From JAYPHU01 sp038127535 (GTDB lineage Bacteria; Pseudomonadota; Alphaproteobacteria; Rhodospirillales; UBA2165): a stretch of 64,000 nt of DNA. The DNA lies in contig JAYPHU010000009.1 of assembly GCA_038127535.1 (NCBI GenBank), positions 1 through 64,000 of the forward strand, given 5' to 3'. The translations under genes were made by a program, and so were the position numbers. Numbering within the stretch: the first letter of the stretch is position 1; each line of letters begins with the position of its first letter. Below the pieces are notes generated by a model that ran no database searches, was not told the origin of the DNA, and saw only the letters and a program-made list of their open reading frames with translations. Of this stretch, positions 53,905 to 63,264 are shown piece after piece.

Positions 53905-54343
53905 CATTTCCCGCTCTTCGCCATCTGGCCGCCACATTTTCCCCGTACGCATTTATTACGAAGACACGGACCCCGCCGGGATCGTCTACTACGCGAACTA
54001 TCTGAAGTTTACGGAGCGGGCGCGCACGGAACTACTTCGGGAGACGAACGTCCCGCATGAATGCATCAAGGACACCTGGGGCGTCGCGTTCGTGGTTCGT
54101 GGTTGTGAGGTGGAATATCACAAGCCTGCCCGGCTGGATGATCTGGTCGAGGTGGTGACCGGGGTAAAGTCGATCAAGGGGGCCAGTTTTATTTTGACAC
54201 AGGATGTGGAGCGGGACGGCGAAGTGCTCGTCACGACTGAAATCAGAATTGCTTGCATCGATGGCGAGGGACGGGCCGCGCGCATCCCGGCTGAGGTCCG
54301 CTCGGCGATGTCGGCATTCACGGAATCAACGGAAGAGGTCTGA
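53897..54343 (+). CDS. ybgC: Acyl-CoA thioesterase YbgC
   Basis: A 148-residue hotdog thioesterase. FPVRIYYEDTDPAGIVYYANYLKF carries the catalytic Asp in the DTDPAGIVYY motif (about 23-32). The chosen start is ATG 53897, which overlaps the ruvB stop and has GGGGA just upstream; ATG 53885 is possible. It is the usual first gene of the tol-pal cluster and may act on phospholipid or polyketide-like acyl chains. Confidence 0.92.
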   Translation: MNNISRSSPSGRHIFPVRIYYEDTDPAGIVYYANYLKFTERARTELLRETNVPHECIKDTWGVAFVVRGCEVEYHKPARLDDLVEVVTGVKSIKGASFILTQDVERDGEVLVTTEIRIACIDGEGRAARIPAEVRSAMSAFTESTEEV

Positions 54344-54345
54344 GT

Positions 54346-55065
54346 ATGGAAACGGAAGCCGCAACAGCGGTCGGCCTGGCGGCGCAATATGATTTCTCGG
54401 TCTGGGCTTTGTTCACAAAAGCCGACGTGATCGTGAAGATGGTGATGATCGCGCTGATCGTCGCGTCGATCTGGTGCTGGGCCATCATCATTGAAAAATC
54501 TATGCGGCTCCGCAAGCTGAATACGGATGCCGCCGAATTTGAAGATACGTTTTGGTCTGGCGGTTCGCTGGATGCGCTCTATGACCGGATCGGCAGCAGT
54601 CCCCGCGATCCCATGTCGGCCGTATTCGCAGCCGCCATGCGGGAATGGCGGCGCTCCACCGAAGGCCGGGTCAACGCGATGGAGAAAGGCTCCAGCCTGA
54701 CCGAGCGGATCGAGCGGGTTATGGACGTCACGGTCAACCGGGAGGTGGATCGCATAGAACGGCAGATGACGATCCTGGCCTCAACCGGCTCAACCGCGCC
54801 GTTCATTGGCCTGTTCGGCACTGTCTGGGGCATCATGAACAGCTTCCAGTCAATTGCCATTACCAAGAACACCAGCCTGGCCGTCGTTGCGCCGGGCATT
54901 GCGGAGGCGCTTTTTGCGACCGCGCTCGGGCTGGTGGCGGCGATCCCTGCGGTTATTGCGTATAACAAAATATCCAAGGACCTGGATCGCTACGCGTCCC
55001 GGCTCGACGATTTCACCAACGAGTTCTCGGCCATCATCTCCCGCCAGTTGGAGGGTTCCGACTAA
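54346..55065 (+). CDS. tolQ: Tol-Pal system protein TolQ
   Basis: A 239-residue inner-membrane proton-channel protein of the MotA/ExbB family. Three hydrophobic helices are visible: about 27-50, FIGLFGTVWGIMNSFQSI (about 149-166) and PGIAEALFATALGLVAAIPAVIAYN (about 183-207). With TolR it energises TolA. GAGG lies 7 bp before the ATG. Confidence 0.95.
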   Translation: METEAATAVGLAAQYDFSVWALFTKADVIVKMVMIALIVASIWCWAIIIEKSMRLRKLNTDAAEFEDTFWSGGSLDALYDRIGSSPRDPMSAVFAAAMREWRRSTEGRVNAMEKGSSLTERIERVMDVTVNREVDRIERQMTILASTGSTAPFIGLFGTVWGIMNSFQSIAITKNTSLAVVAPGIAEALFATALGLVAAIPAVIAYNKISKDLDRYASRLDDFTNEFSAIISRQLEGSD

Positions 55066-55066
55066 G

Positions 55067-55543
55067 ATGGCGGTCTCGGTCGAACAAGGCGGCGGCCGCC
55101 GCCGGAGCCGGCGGGAACGCACCCGCCCGATGAGCGAGATCAACGTCACGCCATTTGTGGATGTGATGCTGGTGCTGCTGGTGATTTTCATGGTCACCGC
55201 GCCGCTGCTGACGGTCGGGGTGCAGGTTGATCTGCCCGAGGCCCAGGCGTCGCTGATCAAGGAACAGGACGAGCCGCTATCCGTCTCGGTCAACGCGGAG
55301 GGCGCGATTTATCTGCAGGATACGGAAATTCCGCTTGATAAGCTGGCGCCACGGCTGATCGCCATCACCGGCGCCAACCCGGATATCCGGATTTTTGTGC
55401 GCGGCGATAAGGAGATCAATTACGGCCGGGTCATGGAAGTGATGGGCACCATCAACGCGGCCGGGTTCTCCAAGGTTGCGCTGATTACGGAACTGCCCCG
55501 TGGAGCGGCGTCACAAAAAAAACGCAATACCTCGTCTAGATAG
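55067..55543 (+). CDS. tolR: Tol-Pal system protein TolR
   Basis: A 158-residue ExbD-family protein. The N-terminal helix carries the essential aspartate Asp32 in NVTPFVDVMLVLLVIF, followed by a periplasmic domain with DLPEAQASL and RVMEVMGTINAAGFSKVALIT. The start is ATG 55067, two bases past the tolQ stop. The longer frame that begins inside tolQ is not real. Confidence 0.94.
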   Translation: MAVSVEQGGGRRRSRRERTRPMSEINVTPFVDVMLVLLVIFMVTAPLLTVGVQVDLPEAQASLIKEQDEPLSVSVNAEGAIYLQDTEIPLDKLAPRLIAITGANPDIRIFVRGDKEINYGRVMEVMGTINAAGFSKVALITELPRGAASQKKRNTSSR

Positions 55544-55548
55544 GCGCG

Positions 55549-56439
55549 ATGAAACTCGGTGTTACTTTTTCGGTCTTGCTGCACGTCGCTGTCGTGGTGG
55601 TCAGCGTGTACGGCTTTCCGCACATTCGCAAGCCGCCGCCTGTCGAAGAACTGCCGATGATCGTCGAGCTGGTGACCATCGCCGACAAGACGGAACTGCC
55701 GGCGGCCCGCGAACCGAAGCCGGAAAAAAAGCCCGAGCCCAAACCCGAACCCAAACCCAAACCCAAACCGGTCGAGGCCAAGAAACCCGAACCGCCGCCG
55801 CCTCCCCCGAAGCCCGAGCCCAAGCCAAAGGAAAAGCCGAAGCCTAAGCCGGAACCGAAACCGGAGGCGAAGCCTGAACCGAAACCCAAGGCGCCGCAAA
55901 AACTGGCTAAGCTGAAGCCCAAGCGGAAGCCAAAGCCGCCGGACCCGTTCGTTTCCGTGCTGAAAAATCTGGCCGCCGAGCTCAAGCAGCCGACACCGAA
56001 GGCCAAGGAAAAAGCGAAGAAGCCCGAACCGAAAAAGAAGAAGGATAATTTTGAGTACGCGATCGCGCAGGTACTCTCGCAAAAGCGCGTGAGCGACAAT
56101 CCGCTGAACAAGATCACATTGGCGGAAACGGACGCCATCAAAAATACGATCCGGCGGGCTGTGCAGCCGTGTTGGAATTTCCACGCCGGGGCCAAGGGCG
56201 CGGAGAATTTTATCGTCGAAGTTTCGGTGGTGATGAATGCCGATGGCCACGTCGCCAAGGCTGAAGTATTGAATCCGGGCGCACTTGCCGGTAATCCATT
56301 CAGAATTGCAGCGGCTGAGAGTGCGTACCGCGCGGTTCAAAATCCGGCGTGCCAGCCCTTCAAGTTGGATCCGCGCAAGTACGATGTTTGGAAGACAATG
56401 ACGCTGACGTTTAATCCGAGGGAGATGTTGGGACGATGA
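55549..56439 (+). CDS. tolA: Tol-Pal system protein TolA
   Basis: A 296-residue protein joining TolQR to the outer membrane. A single N-terminal helix (about 5-22) is followed by a very long Lys/Pro/Glu linker (about 54-170, repeating KPEP and KPKP units). The C-terminal domain (about 195-290) has NTIRRAVQPCWNF and VNVE-like strands (FIVEVSVVMNADGHVAKAEV). The linker spans the periplasm and gives the base-composition bias seen around 55700-56040. Its stop overlaps tolB by four bases. Confidence 0.93.
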   Translation: MKLGVTFSVLLHVAVVVVSVYGFPHIRKPPPVEELPMIVELVTIADKTELPAAREPKPEKKPEPKPEPKPKPKPVEAKKPEPPPPPPKPEPKPKEKPKPKPEPKPEAKPEPKPKAPQKLAKLKPKRKPKPPDPFVSVLKNLAAELKQPTPKAKEKAKKPEPKKKKDNFEYAIAQVLSQKRVSDNPLNKITLAETDAIKNTIRRAVQPCWNFHAGAKGAENFIVEVSVVMNADGHVAKAEVLNPGALAGNPFRIAAAESAYRAVQNPACQPFKLDPRKYDVWKTMTLTFNPREMLGR

Positions 56440-57794
56440 GGGATGCGCGAAGAGTACTGAACATGGGGATGAAAAAGTGGACCGCTGCCGGGTTAGTGGC
56501 TCTTGGCATCCTGATGTTGATGGTGTCCGCGCCCCGCGCAGAGCTCCGCATCGATATCACCCGCGGAAATGTCGATCCGATCCCGATGGCGGTGACCAGT
56601 TTCATTGGCCAAGCCGCAGACGAAGTACGCTATGGCCGGCAGATCGCTCAGGTGATCAACGCCGACCTCGAAAGGTCGGGCCTGTTTGCGCCAGTTGACG
56701 AAAAAGCATTCGTCGATGTGGAAAGGTCTTTGGACATCGTGCCGCGATTCCAAAACTGGCGCATCCTAAAAGCCCAGGCCCTGGCTCAGGGCAGGGTGAC
56801 CATTCTGCCCAACAATCGGATGCGCGTGCAGTTCCGCCTGTGGGATGTGTTCGCCGGCAAGCAAATGGTCGGACAGGTCTATACGACGGTGACCACCAAC
56901 TGGCGGCGCATCGCGCACATTGTCGCCGATGCCATCTACAAGAGGATCACCGGTGAAGACGGCTACTTCGACACCCGTGTCGTCTATATTGCGGAGAGCG
57001 GCTCCCAACTGCGCCGGGTCAAGCGCCTGGCCATCATGGACCAGGATGGAGAGAACCATCATTTCCTTACTGACGGCAGTTCGCTCGTCCTGACGCCACG
57101 CTTCTCGCCGAGCCGTCAGGAAATCACCTATATGTCCTATCACGCCAATCTACCCAGGGTTTATATCTTCAATATCGACACTGGCCGTCAAGAAGTTCTG
57201 GGTGATTTCCCAGGCATGACCTTCGCCCCCAGGTTTAGCCCGGACGGCAACTCGGTCATCATGAGCATGGCCAAGGACGGCAATACGGAAATCTACGCCA
57301 TGGATTTGCGGACCCGCCGTGAACGGCGTCTCACCCGGCATTCGGCGATTGACACGTCGCCGTACTATTCGCCGGACGGCCAAAAGATCGTGTTCAACTC
57401 TGACCGCAGCGGGACGCAGCAGCTCTATGTGATGAACGCGGACGGTTCGGGTGTGAAGCGAATCAGTTTTGGGCGCGGGCGCTATGCGACGCCGGTGTGG
57501 TCGCCGCGCGGCGATCTCATCGCCTTCACCAAGTTTACCGGGGGCAAATTCTTTATCGGCGTCATGGATACCGATGGCAAAGGAGAGCGCCTGCTGGCCG
57601 ACGGGTTTCTGGTCGAATCGCCGACATGGTCGCCGAACGGTCGGGTCATCATGTTTTTTCGCGAAAAACCGGTGGGAAATAAGGGCGGCAAGTCCTCAAA
57701 GTTGTTTTCCATTGACCTGACCGGCCAGAACGAGCGGGAAATCCTGACCCCGATGGACGCGTCGGACCCAGCGTGGTCACCGCTGATTCCGTAA
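56436..57794 (+). CDS. tolB: Tol-Pal system periplasmic beta-propeller TolB
   Basis: A 452-residue (or 443 from ATG 56463) exported protein with signal peptide MKKWTAAGLVALGILM onward, ending at APRAE. The N domain is LRIDITRGNVDPIPMAVTSF, and the WD40-like repeats contain the DPP-like motifs LTDGSSLVLTPRFSPSRQEITY, PRFSPDGNSVIM, YSPDGQKIVFNSDRSG and TWSPNGRVIMFF. It interacts with Pal and the C terminus of TolA. Confidence 0.95.
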   Translation: MRDARRVLNMGMKKWTAAGLVALGILMLMVSAPRAELRIDITRGNVDPIPMAVTSFIGQAADEVRYGRQIAQVINADLERSGLFAPVDEKAFVDVERSLDIVPRFQNWRILKAQALAQGRVTILPNNRMRVQFRLWDVFAGKQMVGQVYTTVTTNWRRIAHIVADAIYKRITGEDGYFDTRVVYIAESGSQLRRVKRLAIMDQDGENHHFLTDGSSLVLTPRFSPSRQEITYMSYHANLPRVYIFNIDTGRQEVLGDFPGMTFAPRFSPDGNSVIMSMAKDGNTEIYAMDLRTRRERRLTRHSAIDTSPYYSPDGQKIVFNSDRSGTQQLYVMNADGSGVKRISFGRGRYATPVWSPRGDLIAFTKFTGGKFFIGVMDTDGKGERLLADGFLVESPTWSPNGRVIMFFREKPVGNKGGKSSKLFSIDLTGQNEREILTPMDASDPAWSPLIP

Positions 57795-57973
57795 GTGTTG
57801 GCCTTGATTCCACCTGAATCGGGGCCTATATTCGCCTGAACTCAATAATTTAATGCTTGCTGGGTCCATTTTTTGGTCGAAATTTCCGGTGGCTGTGTTA
57901 AATATCACATACACACGGGCGCGGAACGGCTAAACTTGAACCTTATCAATACCTTCCGATCAGGGGGATCAAA

Positions 57974-58501
57974 ATGAAATTTAAAAGCCTATCTATCTTG
58001 GTTGCAGCCCTTTTCCTGGTGGCAGCTTGCGAATCCACTCCGACTGAGCAAGGCGGCGGCCAAGGGGGCGGTTCCAGCAGCGCGTCTTCCGGTGGCTCCA
58101 GCAGCTCTGGTGGGGGCTCCTCGATTGCGCCCGGCAGCGGACGCGATTTTGTCATTAACGTCGGTGACCGGGTCTTCTTTGCCATCGATAAATCCAACCT
58201 GACCGGCGATGCCCGCGCAACTCTCGAAAAGCAGGCCGCTTGGCTCAAGCGTTTCGGGAACGTCACCGTCACCGTCGAAGGTCATGCTGATGAACGCGGC
58301 ACCCGCGAATACAACCTCGCGCTGGGTGAACGCCGCGCCAACTCTGCCAAGGATTTCCTGGTTGCGCTCGGCATCAGCCCGAACCGCATCAAGGTGATAT
58401 CCTATGGTAAGGAACGTCCTGCGGCTCTCGGCCACAACGAAACGTCCTGGCGTCAAAACCGCCGGTCGGTGACCGTGATTTCCGGAGGCGCCGGCAGCTA
58501 A
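57974..58501 (+). CDS. pal: Peptidoglycan-associated lipoprotein Pal
   Basis: A 175-residue lipoprotein. Lipobox LVAAC with Cys19 is followed by a Gly/Ser-rich linker (about 26-55). The OmpA-like domain has VFFAIDKSNLTGDARATLEKQAAWL, then TVEGHADERGTREYNLALGERRANSAKDFL and the NRRSVTV end. It ties the outer membrane to peptidoglycan and binds TolB. A strong terminator follows. Confidence 0.96.
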   Translation: MKFKSLSILVAALFLVAACESTPTEQGGGQGGGSSSASSGGSSSSGGGSSIAPGSGRDFVINVGDRVFFAIDKSNLTGDARATLEKQAAWLKRFGNVTVTVEGHADERGTREYNLALGERRANSAKDFLVALGISPNRIKVISYGKERPAALGHNETSWRQNRRSVTVISGGAGS

Positions 58502-58518
58502 GCCAGCCCTTTTCGGCA

Positions 58519-58571
58519 CAAGGATTTGCGCCCGCCCCCGGATGACCGGGTTGGCGGGCGCCTTGTTTTTG
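58519..58571 (+). terminator. Terminator after pal
   Basis: GCGCCCGCC pairs with GGCGGGCGC, and an outer CAAGG/CCTTG extends it, followed by a T-rich tract. It begins 18 bp after the pal stop. Confidence 0.8.
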
Positions 58572-58687
58572 ACAACATTTTTCTGGACTGTCACCGGTAT
58601 ACTGGGGCGATGGGAAGGTGGAGTTGAATCCAAATCGGGATCGGTATATTCAGCTATTACTCCGGACAGGCGATTGAGGTTGATGAG

Positions 58688-59773
58688 ATGAGGACTGAGT
58701 TGAACTTCAGAACCAAGACAAAATACGGTTTTGCGGCGGCCCTGGCCAGCGCCGTTCTTTTCGGCGCGGACGTGCAGGCGCAGCAGCAGATGGTCGAATC
58801 CCTGGCCGAGCAGGTCAACCGCCTGCAAAAAGACATCCAAGTTCTCAGCCGGCAAGTCTACAAGGGCGGAACCCTGCCGACGAACCTATCCGCCAATGCG
58901 CCGGCTCCTTCGGGATCGGCGGGAGCGAGTGCGGCTGGCGGCAGAGCCTATATCTTTCGTGTGGAAGACCGGCTGAGCCAGTTGGAACAGGAAAGCCGGA
59001 ACAAAACCGGCAATATCGAAAACCTGACCCACACGCTGAACGAGATCAACTCGCGGCTGGATAAGCTGGTCAACGATCTGAACTTCCGCCTGTCGGCAAT
59101 CGAGAAACGCCTGGCTGATGGCGGACCGCCGCCGATGGCCATGGCCTCGCGTCCGGCGCCGGCACCGGCGGGGCCGCCAGCCGTTAGAACCGTCCCCGGT
59201 GTGCAGGGCGTGGATCGCGGGCAAGCCACGACGGGCTCGGTCTTGGGAGGTCAGCCGGGGACTCTCGGCATCATTTCACAACGCGATCTGAATGCGGTGC
59301 AATCCGTATCGGGGGGAACACCGCAACCCCAAGCCGCCGCGGCACCTCAGCAGCAGGCTGCATTGACCAAAGGCGCGTTGCCGAAAGGCTCGCCTAAGGA
59401 ACAGTATGATTTCGCGTATGGGCTGATCCGGCGGGCGGAATATGATCAGGCGGCCCGCGCGTTTGGGGAGTTTGTCGAAATGCACCCGAAGCATGACCTG
59501 ACCTCCAACGCGCGCTATTGGCTCGGCGAAACCCATTACGTGCGAAAAGACTATCGCAAGGCGGCCGAGGCGTTCCTGAACGGATATCAGGATAACCCCA
59601 AGGGACAAAAGGCGCCGGACAATCTGCTCAAGCTCGGCATGTCATTGGGCGGCATGCAGAAGGGCGAACAAGCCTGCACCACCCTCGATAAATTGCTGGC
59701 CGACTTCCCCAATGCATCGGACCATATCAAGCGCCGGGTCGCCGCCCAGCGTAAGAAACTTGAATGTGGATAG
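58688..59773 (+). CDS. cpoB: Cell division coordinator CpoB (YbgF)
   Basis: A 361-residue periplasmic protein with a signal peptide (cleavage near residue 31, after VQA), a coiled coil (about 34-56 and 90-140), a Pro/Gly/Ala/Gln linker and C-terminal tetratricopeptide repeats (YDFAYGLIRRAEYDQAARAF at about 238-257, RYWLGETHYVRKDYRKAAEAFL and KGEQACTTLDKLLADFP). It is the usual last tol-pal gene and coordinates wall synthesis with Tol. Confidence 0.93.
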   Translation: MRTELNFRTKTKYGFAAALASAVLFGADVQAQQQMVESLAEQVNRLQKDIQVLSRQVYKGGTLPTNLSANAPAPSGSAGASAAGGRAYIFRVEDRLSQLEQESRNKTGNIENLTHTLNEINSRLDKLVNDLNFRLSAIEKRLADGGPPPMAMASRPAPAPAGPPAVRTVPGVQGVDRGQATTGSVLGGQPGTLGIISQRDLNAVQSVSGGTPQPQAAAAPQQQAALTKGALPKGSPKEQYDFAYGLIRRAEYDQAARAFGEFVEMHPKHDLTSNARYWLGETHYVRKDYRKAAEAFLNGYQDNPKGQKAPDNLLKLGMSLGGMQKGEQACTTLDKLLADFPNASDHIKRRVAAQRKKLECG

Positions 59774-61121
59774 CGGGTTCGAGTTCCCGTCCGATTTTCA
59801 AGCGGACCAAAGCAATCCCCTGATTGATATCGACAGGTTGATGGCATCGGCCGGCCTGTCATCCTCTGACAAACACATCGCCGTCGCCGTGTCCGGTGGC
59901 TCCGATAGCCTGGCGCTCGCGCTGTTGGCGGAGGAGTGGAGCCGGTCTCATGGCGTTCATATCACCGCTCTCACCGTTGACCATGGCCTACGCGCCGAGT
60001 CGGCAGAGGAGGCTAGCCTAGTGAGAGATTGGTTGGGGTCAAATGGGCTTTCTCACCACGTTCTTCGCTGGGAGGGTGAAAAGCCGGCATCCGGCATACA
60101 GGTGGCGGCGCGTGACGCCCGGTATGGCCTGATGACCAATTGGTGTCACACCAATGGCGTCACCAAGTTGCTTCTCGGACATCAACTGGAAGATCAGGCG
60201 GAGACATTTTTGTTCCGGTTGGCTCGTGGTAGCGGCCCAGACGGACTCGCCTGCATGACGCCGATGGTGCGCCGGGGCGGTATCACGCTGGTGCGGCCGT
60301 TGCTCACTGTCTCACGCCGAGACCTGCGCCGGTATCTCACCGAACATGGCCGGCCTTGGATCGACGATCCCTCCAATGAAAACCCGGCCTATACGCGGAC
60401 CGGATTGGGCAAGCTCTCTCGAGACCTATCGGATCGCGGGGTTACCCCGGAAAGGCTGGCGGCGCTGGCGACGAGCTTCGCGCAGGTGCGAGCGGCGACT
60501 GATCAAATCGTTGCAGCCACTATGGAAAGGTTTGGGACCGTTCACCCGGAAGGATACGCGACGTGTGCGTCGGATACTTTTGAACGGCTTCCGGCGGCGG
60601 CGGGGCAGGCTTTGCTTCGGTATTTGTTGCTACTAATCGGCGGCAAGGTCTACGCACCGGCAAGCGGCAAATTGGACCACGCAGTAAAACGCTTGCGACG
60701 GCCGGCGGGGTTCTCGGGCCTGACCCTCGGCGGCTGCGTGATCCGGCCATCGGTTCGCGGACTTCTCATTTATCGGGAACTGACGGTCTCGGAATCTGAG
60801 ACGATGACACCCGGCGCGGACATCCTATGGCAGGGCGTGTTTAGATGCAGGCTGGACCGAGATGTGGCCGCAACCCCTGGTCTACTGAGAGTGGCGCCAC
60901 TCGGTGATGCCGGCTGGCGGCAGGTTGTTCAAAAGATACCGGCATTGCGCGGGACTTCGCTTCCGTATCCGGTTCAATTGACCCTGCCGGCCCTCTTTGC
61001 CGGGGAGACTGTTTGCGCGGTTCCCCATCTCGAATATGCCGATTTTCCGTCTAAAAAGCGGGGTGCGGCAGTATTTGCGCCAGTTTTCGGCGCAAAATTT
61101 CTGGGCATCGGCGACCGTTAA
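59766..61121 (+). CDS. tilS: tRNA(Ile)-lysidine synthase
   Basis: Converts C34 of tRNA-Ile(CAU) to lysidine with ATP, 451 residues from GTG 59766. The ATP-binding SGGSDS is at 43-48 with LTVDHGLRAESAEEA and LLGHQLEDQAETFLFRLARGSG as family marks. The C-terminal domain is present. The start is uncertain because ATG 59712 inside cpoB and an internal ATG near 59840 are also possible. The four-base-like overlap with cpoB implies coupling. Confidence 0.88.
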   Translation: MDSGFEFPSDFQADQSNPLIDIDRLMASAGLSSSDKHIAVAVSGGSDSLALALLAEEWSRSHGVHITALTVDHGLRAESAEEASLVRDWLGSNGLSHHVLRWEGEKPASGIQVAARDARYGLMTNWCHTNGVTKLLLGHQLEDQAETFLFRLARGSGPDGLACMTPMVRRGGITLVRPLLTVSRRDLRRYLTEHGRPWIDDPSNENPAYTRTGLGKLSRDLSDRGVTPERLAALATSFAQVRAATDQIVAATMERFGTVHPEGYATCASDTFERLPAAAGQALLRYLLLLIGGKVYAPASGKLDHAVKRLRRPAGFSGLTLGGCVIRPSVRGLLIYRELTVSESETMTPGADILWQGVFRCRLDRDVAATPGLLRVAPLGDAGWRQVVQKIPALRGTSLPYPVQLTLPALFAGETVCAVPHLEYADFPSKKRGAAVFAPVFGAKFLGIGDR

Positions 61122-61258
61122 GCTTTTAAACGGTTGAGATGCGGTAAATAGGGGCTATCTCTTAGCAAGATTGATACATATATATAGTTGTTAGAAGCGT
61201 AACACGTTAACCCCGGATGGCCGTTTTAGCGTTTGATCGGGGAGAGAAGGATAAAACG

Positions 61259-63199
61259 TTGAATTTTCGCAAGAACTTTATCATATGGCTGGTCGTTGCC
61301 CTGGTGGTGTTCACCCTGTTCAACATGTTCCAGAACCCCGGGAATCGCGGTTCGGTGGCGACCCAGTCGTACACCAGTTTTCTAACGGAAGTGGATGCCG
61401 GCAATGTGAATGATGTCGTCATACAAGGCGGGCACATCACCTATCACGACCGCTCCGGCAATACCTACCGTACGTTTGCACCAGATGATCCTACGCTGAT
61501 TGACCGGTTGACCCAAAAGTCCGTGGCCATTGCGGCAAAGCCGGTGGAAGAGGAAGTTCCCTCGCTTCTGGGTGTGATTCTCGGCTGGCTACCGATGCTG
61601 CTCTTCGTCGGCGTCTGGATTTTCTTCATGCGTCAAATGCAGGGCGGCGGCGGCAAGGCCATGGGCTTCGGTAAATCCCGCGCCCGCATGCTGACGGAGC
61701 GAACCGGTCGTGTCACCTTCGAAGACGTGGCCGGCATTGATGAAGCCAAACAGGAGCTGGAGGAAATTGTCGAGTTCCTCAAAGACCCGGCAAAGTTTCA
61801 GCGGCTCGGCGGCAAAATCCCCAAGGGCTGCCTGTTGGTCGGCCCTCCGGGCACCGGTAAGACGCTGTTGGCGCGGGCCATTGCCGGCGAAGCCAATGTG
61901 CCGTTCTTCACGATCTCGGGCTCGGACTTTGTTGAAATGTTCGTCGGCGTCGGCGCCAGCCGGGTCCGCGATATGTTCGAGCAGGGCAAGAAAAACGCAC
62001 CCTGCATCATCTTTATCGACGAGTTGGATGCCGTGGGCCGGCATCGGGGCGCGGGCCTCGGCGGCGGCAATGACGAGCGGGAGCAAACCCTGAACCAGCT
62101 TCTGGTTGAAATGGACGGGTTTGAATCCAATGAAGGCGTCATTCTGATTGCCGCGACCAACCGCCCCGATGTTCTTGATCCGGCGCTGTTGCGGCCGGGC
62201 CGATTTGACCGCCAAGTGGTGGTCCCCAACCCGGACATCATCGGCCGCGAGAAAATCCTCAAGGTTCACATGCGCAAGGTGCCGCTGGCGCCCGGTGTGG
62301 ACGCCCGCGTGATCGCCCGCGGCACGCCCGGTTTCTCCGGCGCGGATTTGGCCAACTTGGTGAACGAAGCGGCGCTGCTGGCGGCGCGGGCGGGCAACCG
62401 CATGGTCACTATGACCGAATTCGAGAACGCCAAGGACAAAGTCATGATGGGCACGGAACGCCGGTCCATGGTGATGACCGAAGAGGACAAGGCGCTGACC
62501 GCGTATCATGAGGCCGGGCACGCCATCGTTGGTCTCAATGTTCCCAAACATGATCCCCTGCATAAGGTGACCATCATTCCCCGTGGACGGGCCCTGGGCG
62601 TAACCATGTCCCTGCCGGAAAGGGACAAGTACGCCCACTCCAAGATCGAGTTGGTTTCCAAGCTGGCCATGATGTTCGGCGGCCGGATTGCCGAAGAGCT
62701 GAAGTTCGGTGAGGAAAACGTGACCACGGGTGCGGGCAACGACATCCAGCAGGCCACTCAGATGGCCCGCCGCATGGTGACCGAGTACGGATTCAGCGAG
62801 AAACTGGGACCGCTCCGGTACTCCGACAATGAAGAAGAGGTCTTTCTCGGCCACTCCGTAGCCCGTCAGCAAAATGTATCTGACGCCACCGCCGAATTGA
62901 TCGACCAGGAAGTGCGGCAGTTGATCGAAAATGCGGAGAAGGAAGCCCGCCGAATTCTGACCGAGAAATCAGATGATCTGGAGACTCTGGCCAAGGCATT
63001 GCTCGAATACGAGACCTTGTCCGGCGAAGAGGTCGACGCACTACTCCGGGGAGAATCCATTGTCCGGCCCGATCCGGAGGGCGATCCCACAGCAAATGGC
63101 GGTCATCGGTCTTCAGTGCCGACCAGCGGCGCTGCGTCCAAGGACAGCAAGGATGAGCCGCCGGCCGGTTTCGACCCGGAACCGCAGCCGGAAGGCTAA
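61259..63199 (+). CDS. ftsH: ATP-dependent zinc metalloprotease FtsH
   Basis: A 646-residue membrane protease. I place the start at TTG 61259 with AAGGA 8 bp upstream; this gives a length like E. coli FtsH. Two membrane helices occur at about 7-25 and 105-125, then the AAA+ module (Walker A GPPGTGKT about 196-203, Walker B FIDELDAVGR about 251-260), the zinc site HEAGH at 417-421, and a low-complexity tail. It degrades membrane proteins and heat-shock regulators. Confidence 0.96.
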   Translation: MNFRKNFIIWLVVALVVFTLFNMFQNPGNRGSVATQSYTSFLTEVDAGNVNDVVIQGGHITYHDRSGNTYRTFAPDDPTLIDRLTQKSVAIAAKPVEEEVPSLLGVILGWLPMLLFVGVWIFFMRQMQGGGGKAMGFGKSRARMLTERTGRVTFEDVAGIDEAKQELEEIVEFLKDPAKFQRLGGKIPKGCLLVGPPGTGKTLLARAIAGEANVPFFTISGSDFVEMFVGVGASRVRDMFEQGKKNAPCIIFIDELDAVGRHRGAGLGGGNDEREQTLNQLLVEMDGFESNEGVILIAATNRPDVLDPALLRPGRFDRQVVVPNPDIIGREKILKVHMRKVPLAPGVDARVIARGTPGFSGADLANLVNEAALLAARAGNRMVTMTEFENAKDKVMMGTERRSMVMTEEDKALTAYHEAGHAIVGLNVPKHDPLHKVTIIPRGRALGVTMSLPERDKYAHSKIELVSKLAMMFGGRIAEELKFGEENVTTGAGNDIQQATQMARRMVTEYGFSEKLGPLRYSDNEEEVFLGHSVARQQNVSDATAELIDQEVRQLIENAEKEARRILTEKSDDLETLAKALLEYETLSGEEVDALLRGESIVRPDPEGDPTANGGHRSSVPTSGAASKDSKDEPPAGFDPEPQPEG

Positions 63200-63219
63200 C
63201 GCAGATATTCTCTGAGGAC

Positions 63220-63254
63220 GGGCGGAACGTTTGAAATGTTCCGCCCTTCTTTTA
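63220..63254 (+). terminator. ftsH terminator
   Basis: GGGCGGAAC pairs with GTTCCGCCC across a 9-base loop and runs into a T-rich tract. It lies 21 bp after the ftsH stop and just before folP. Confidence 0.8.
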
Positions 63255-63264
63255 TGGTTAGTCC

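Noticed and set aside
54854..55066. Upstream extension of tolR inside tolQ
   Set aside because: It is a shadow frame of tolQ, and ATG 55067 starts the recognisable TolR sequence.
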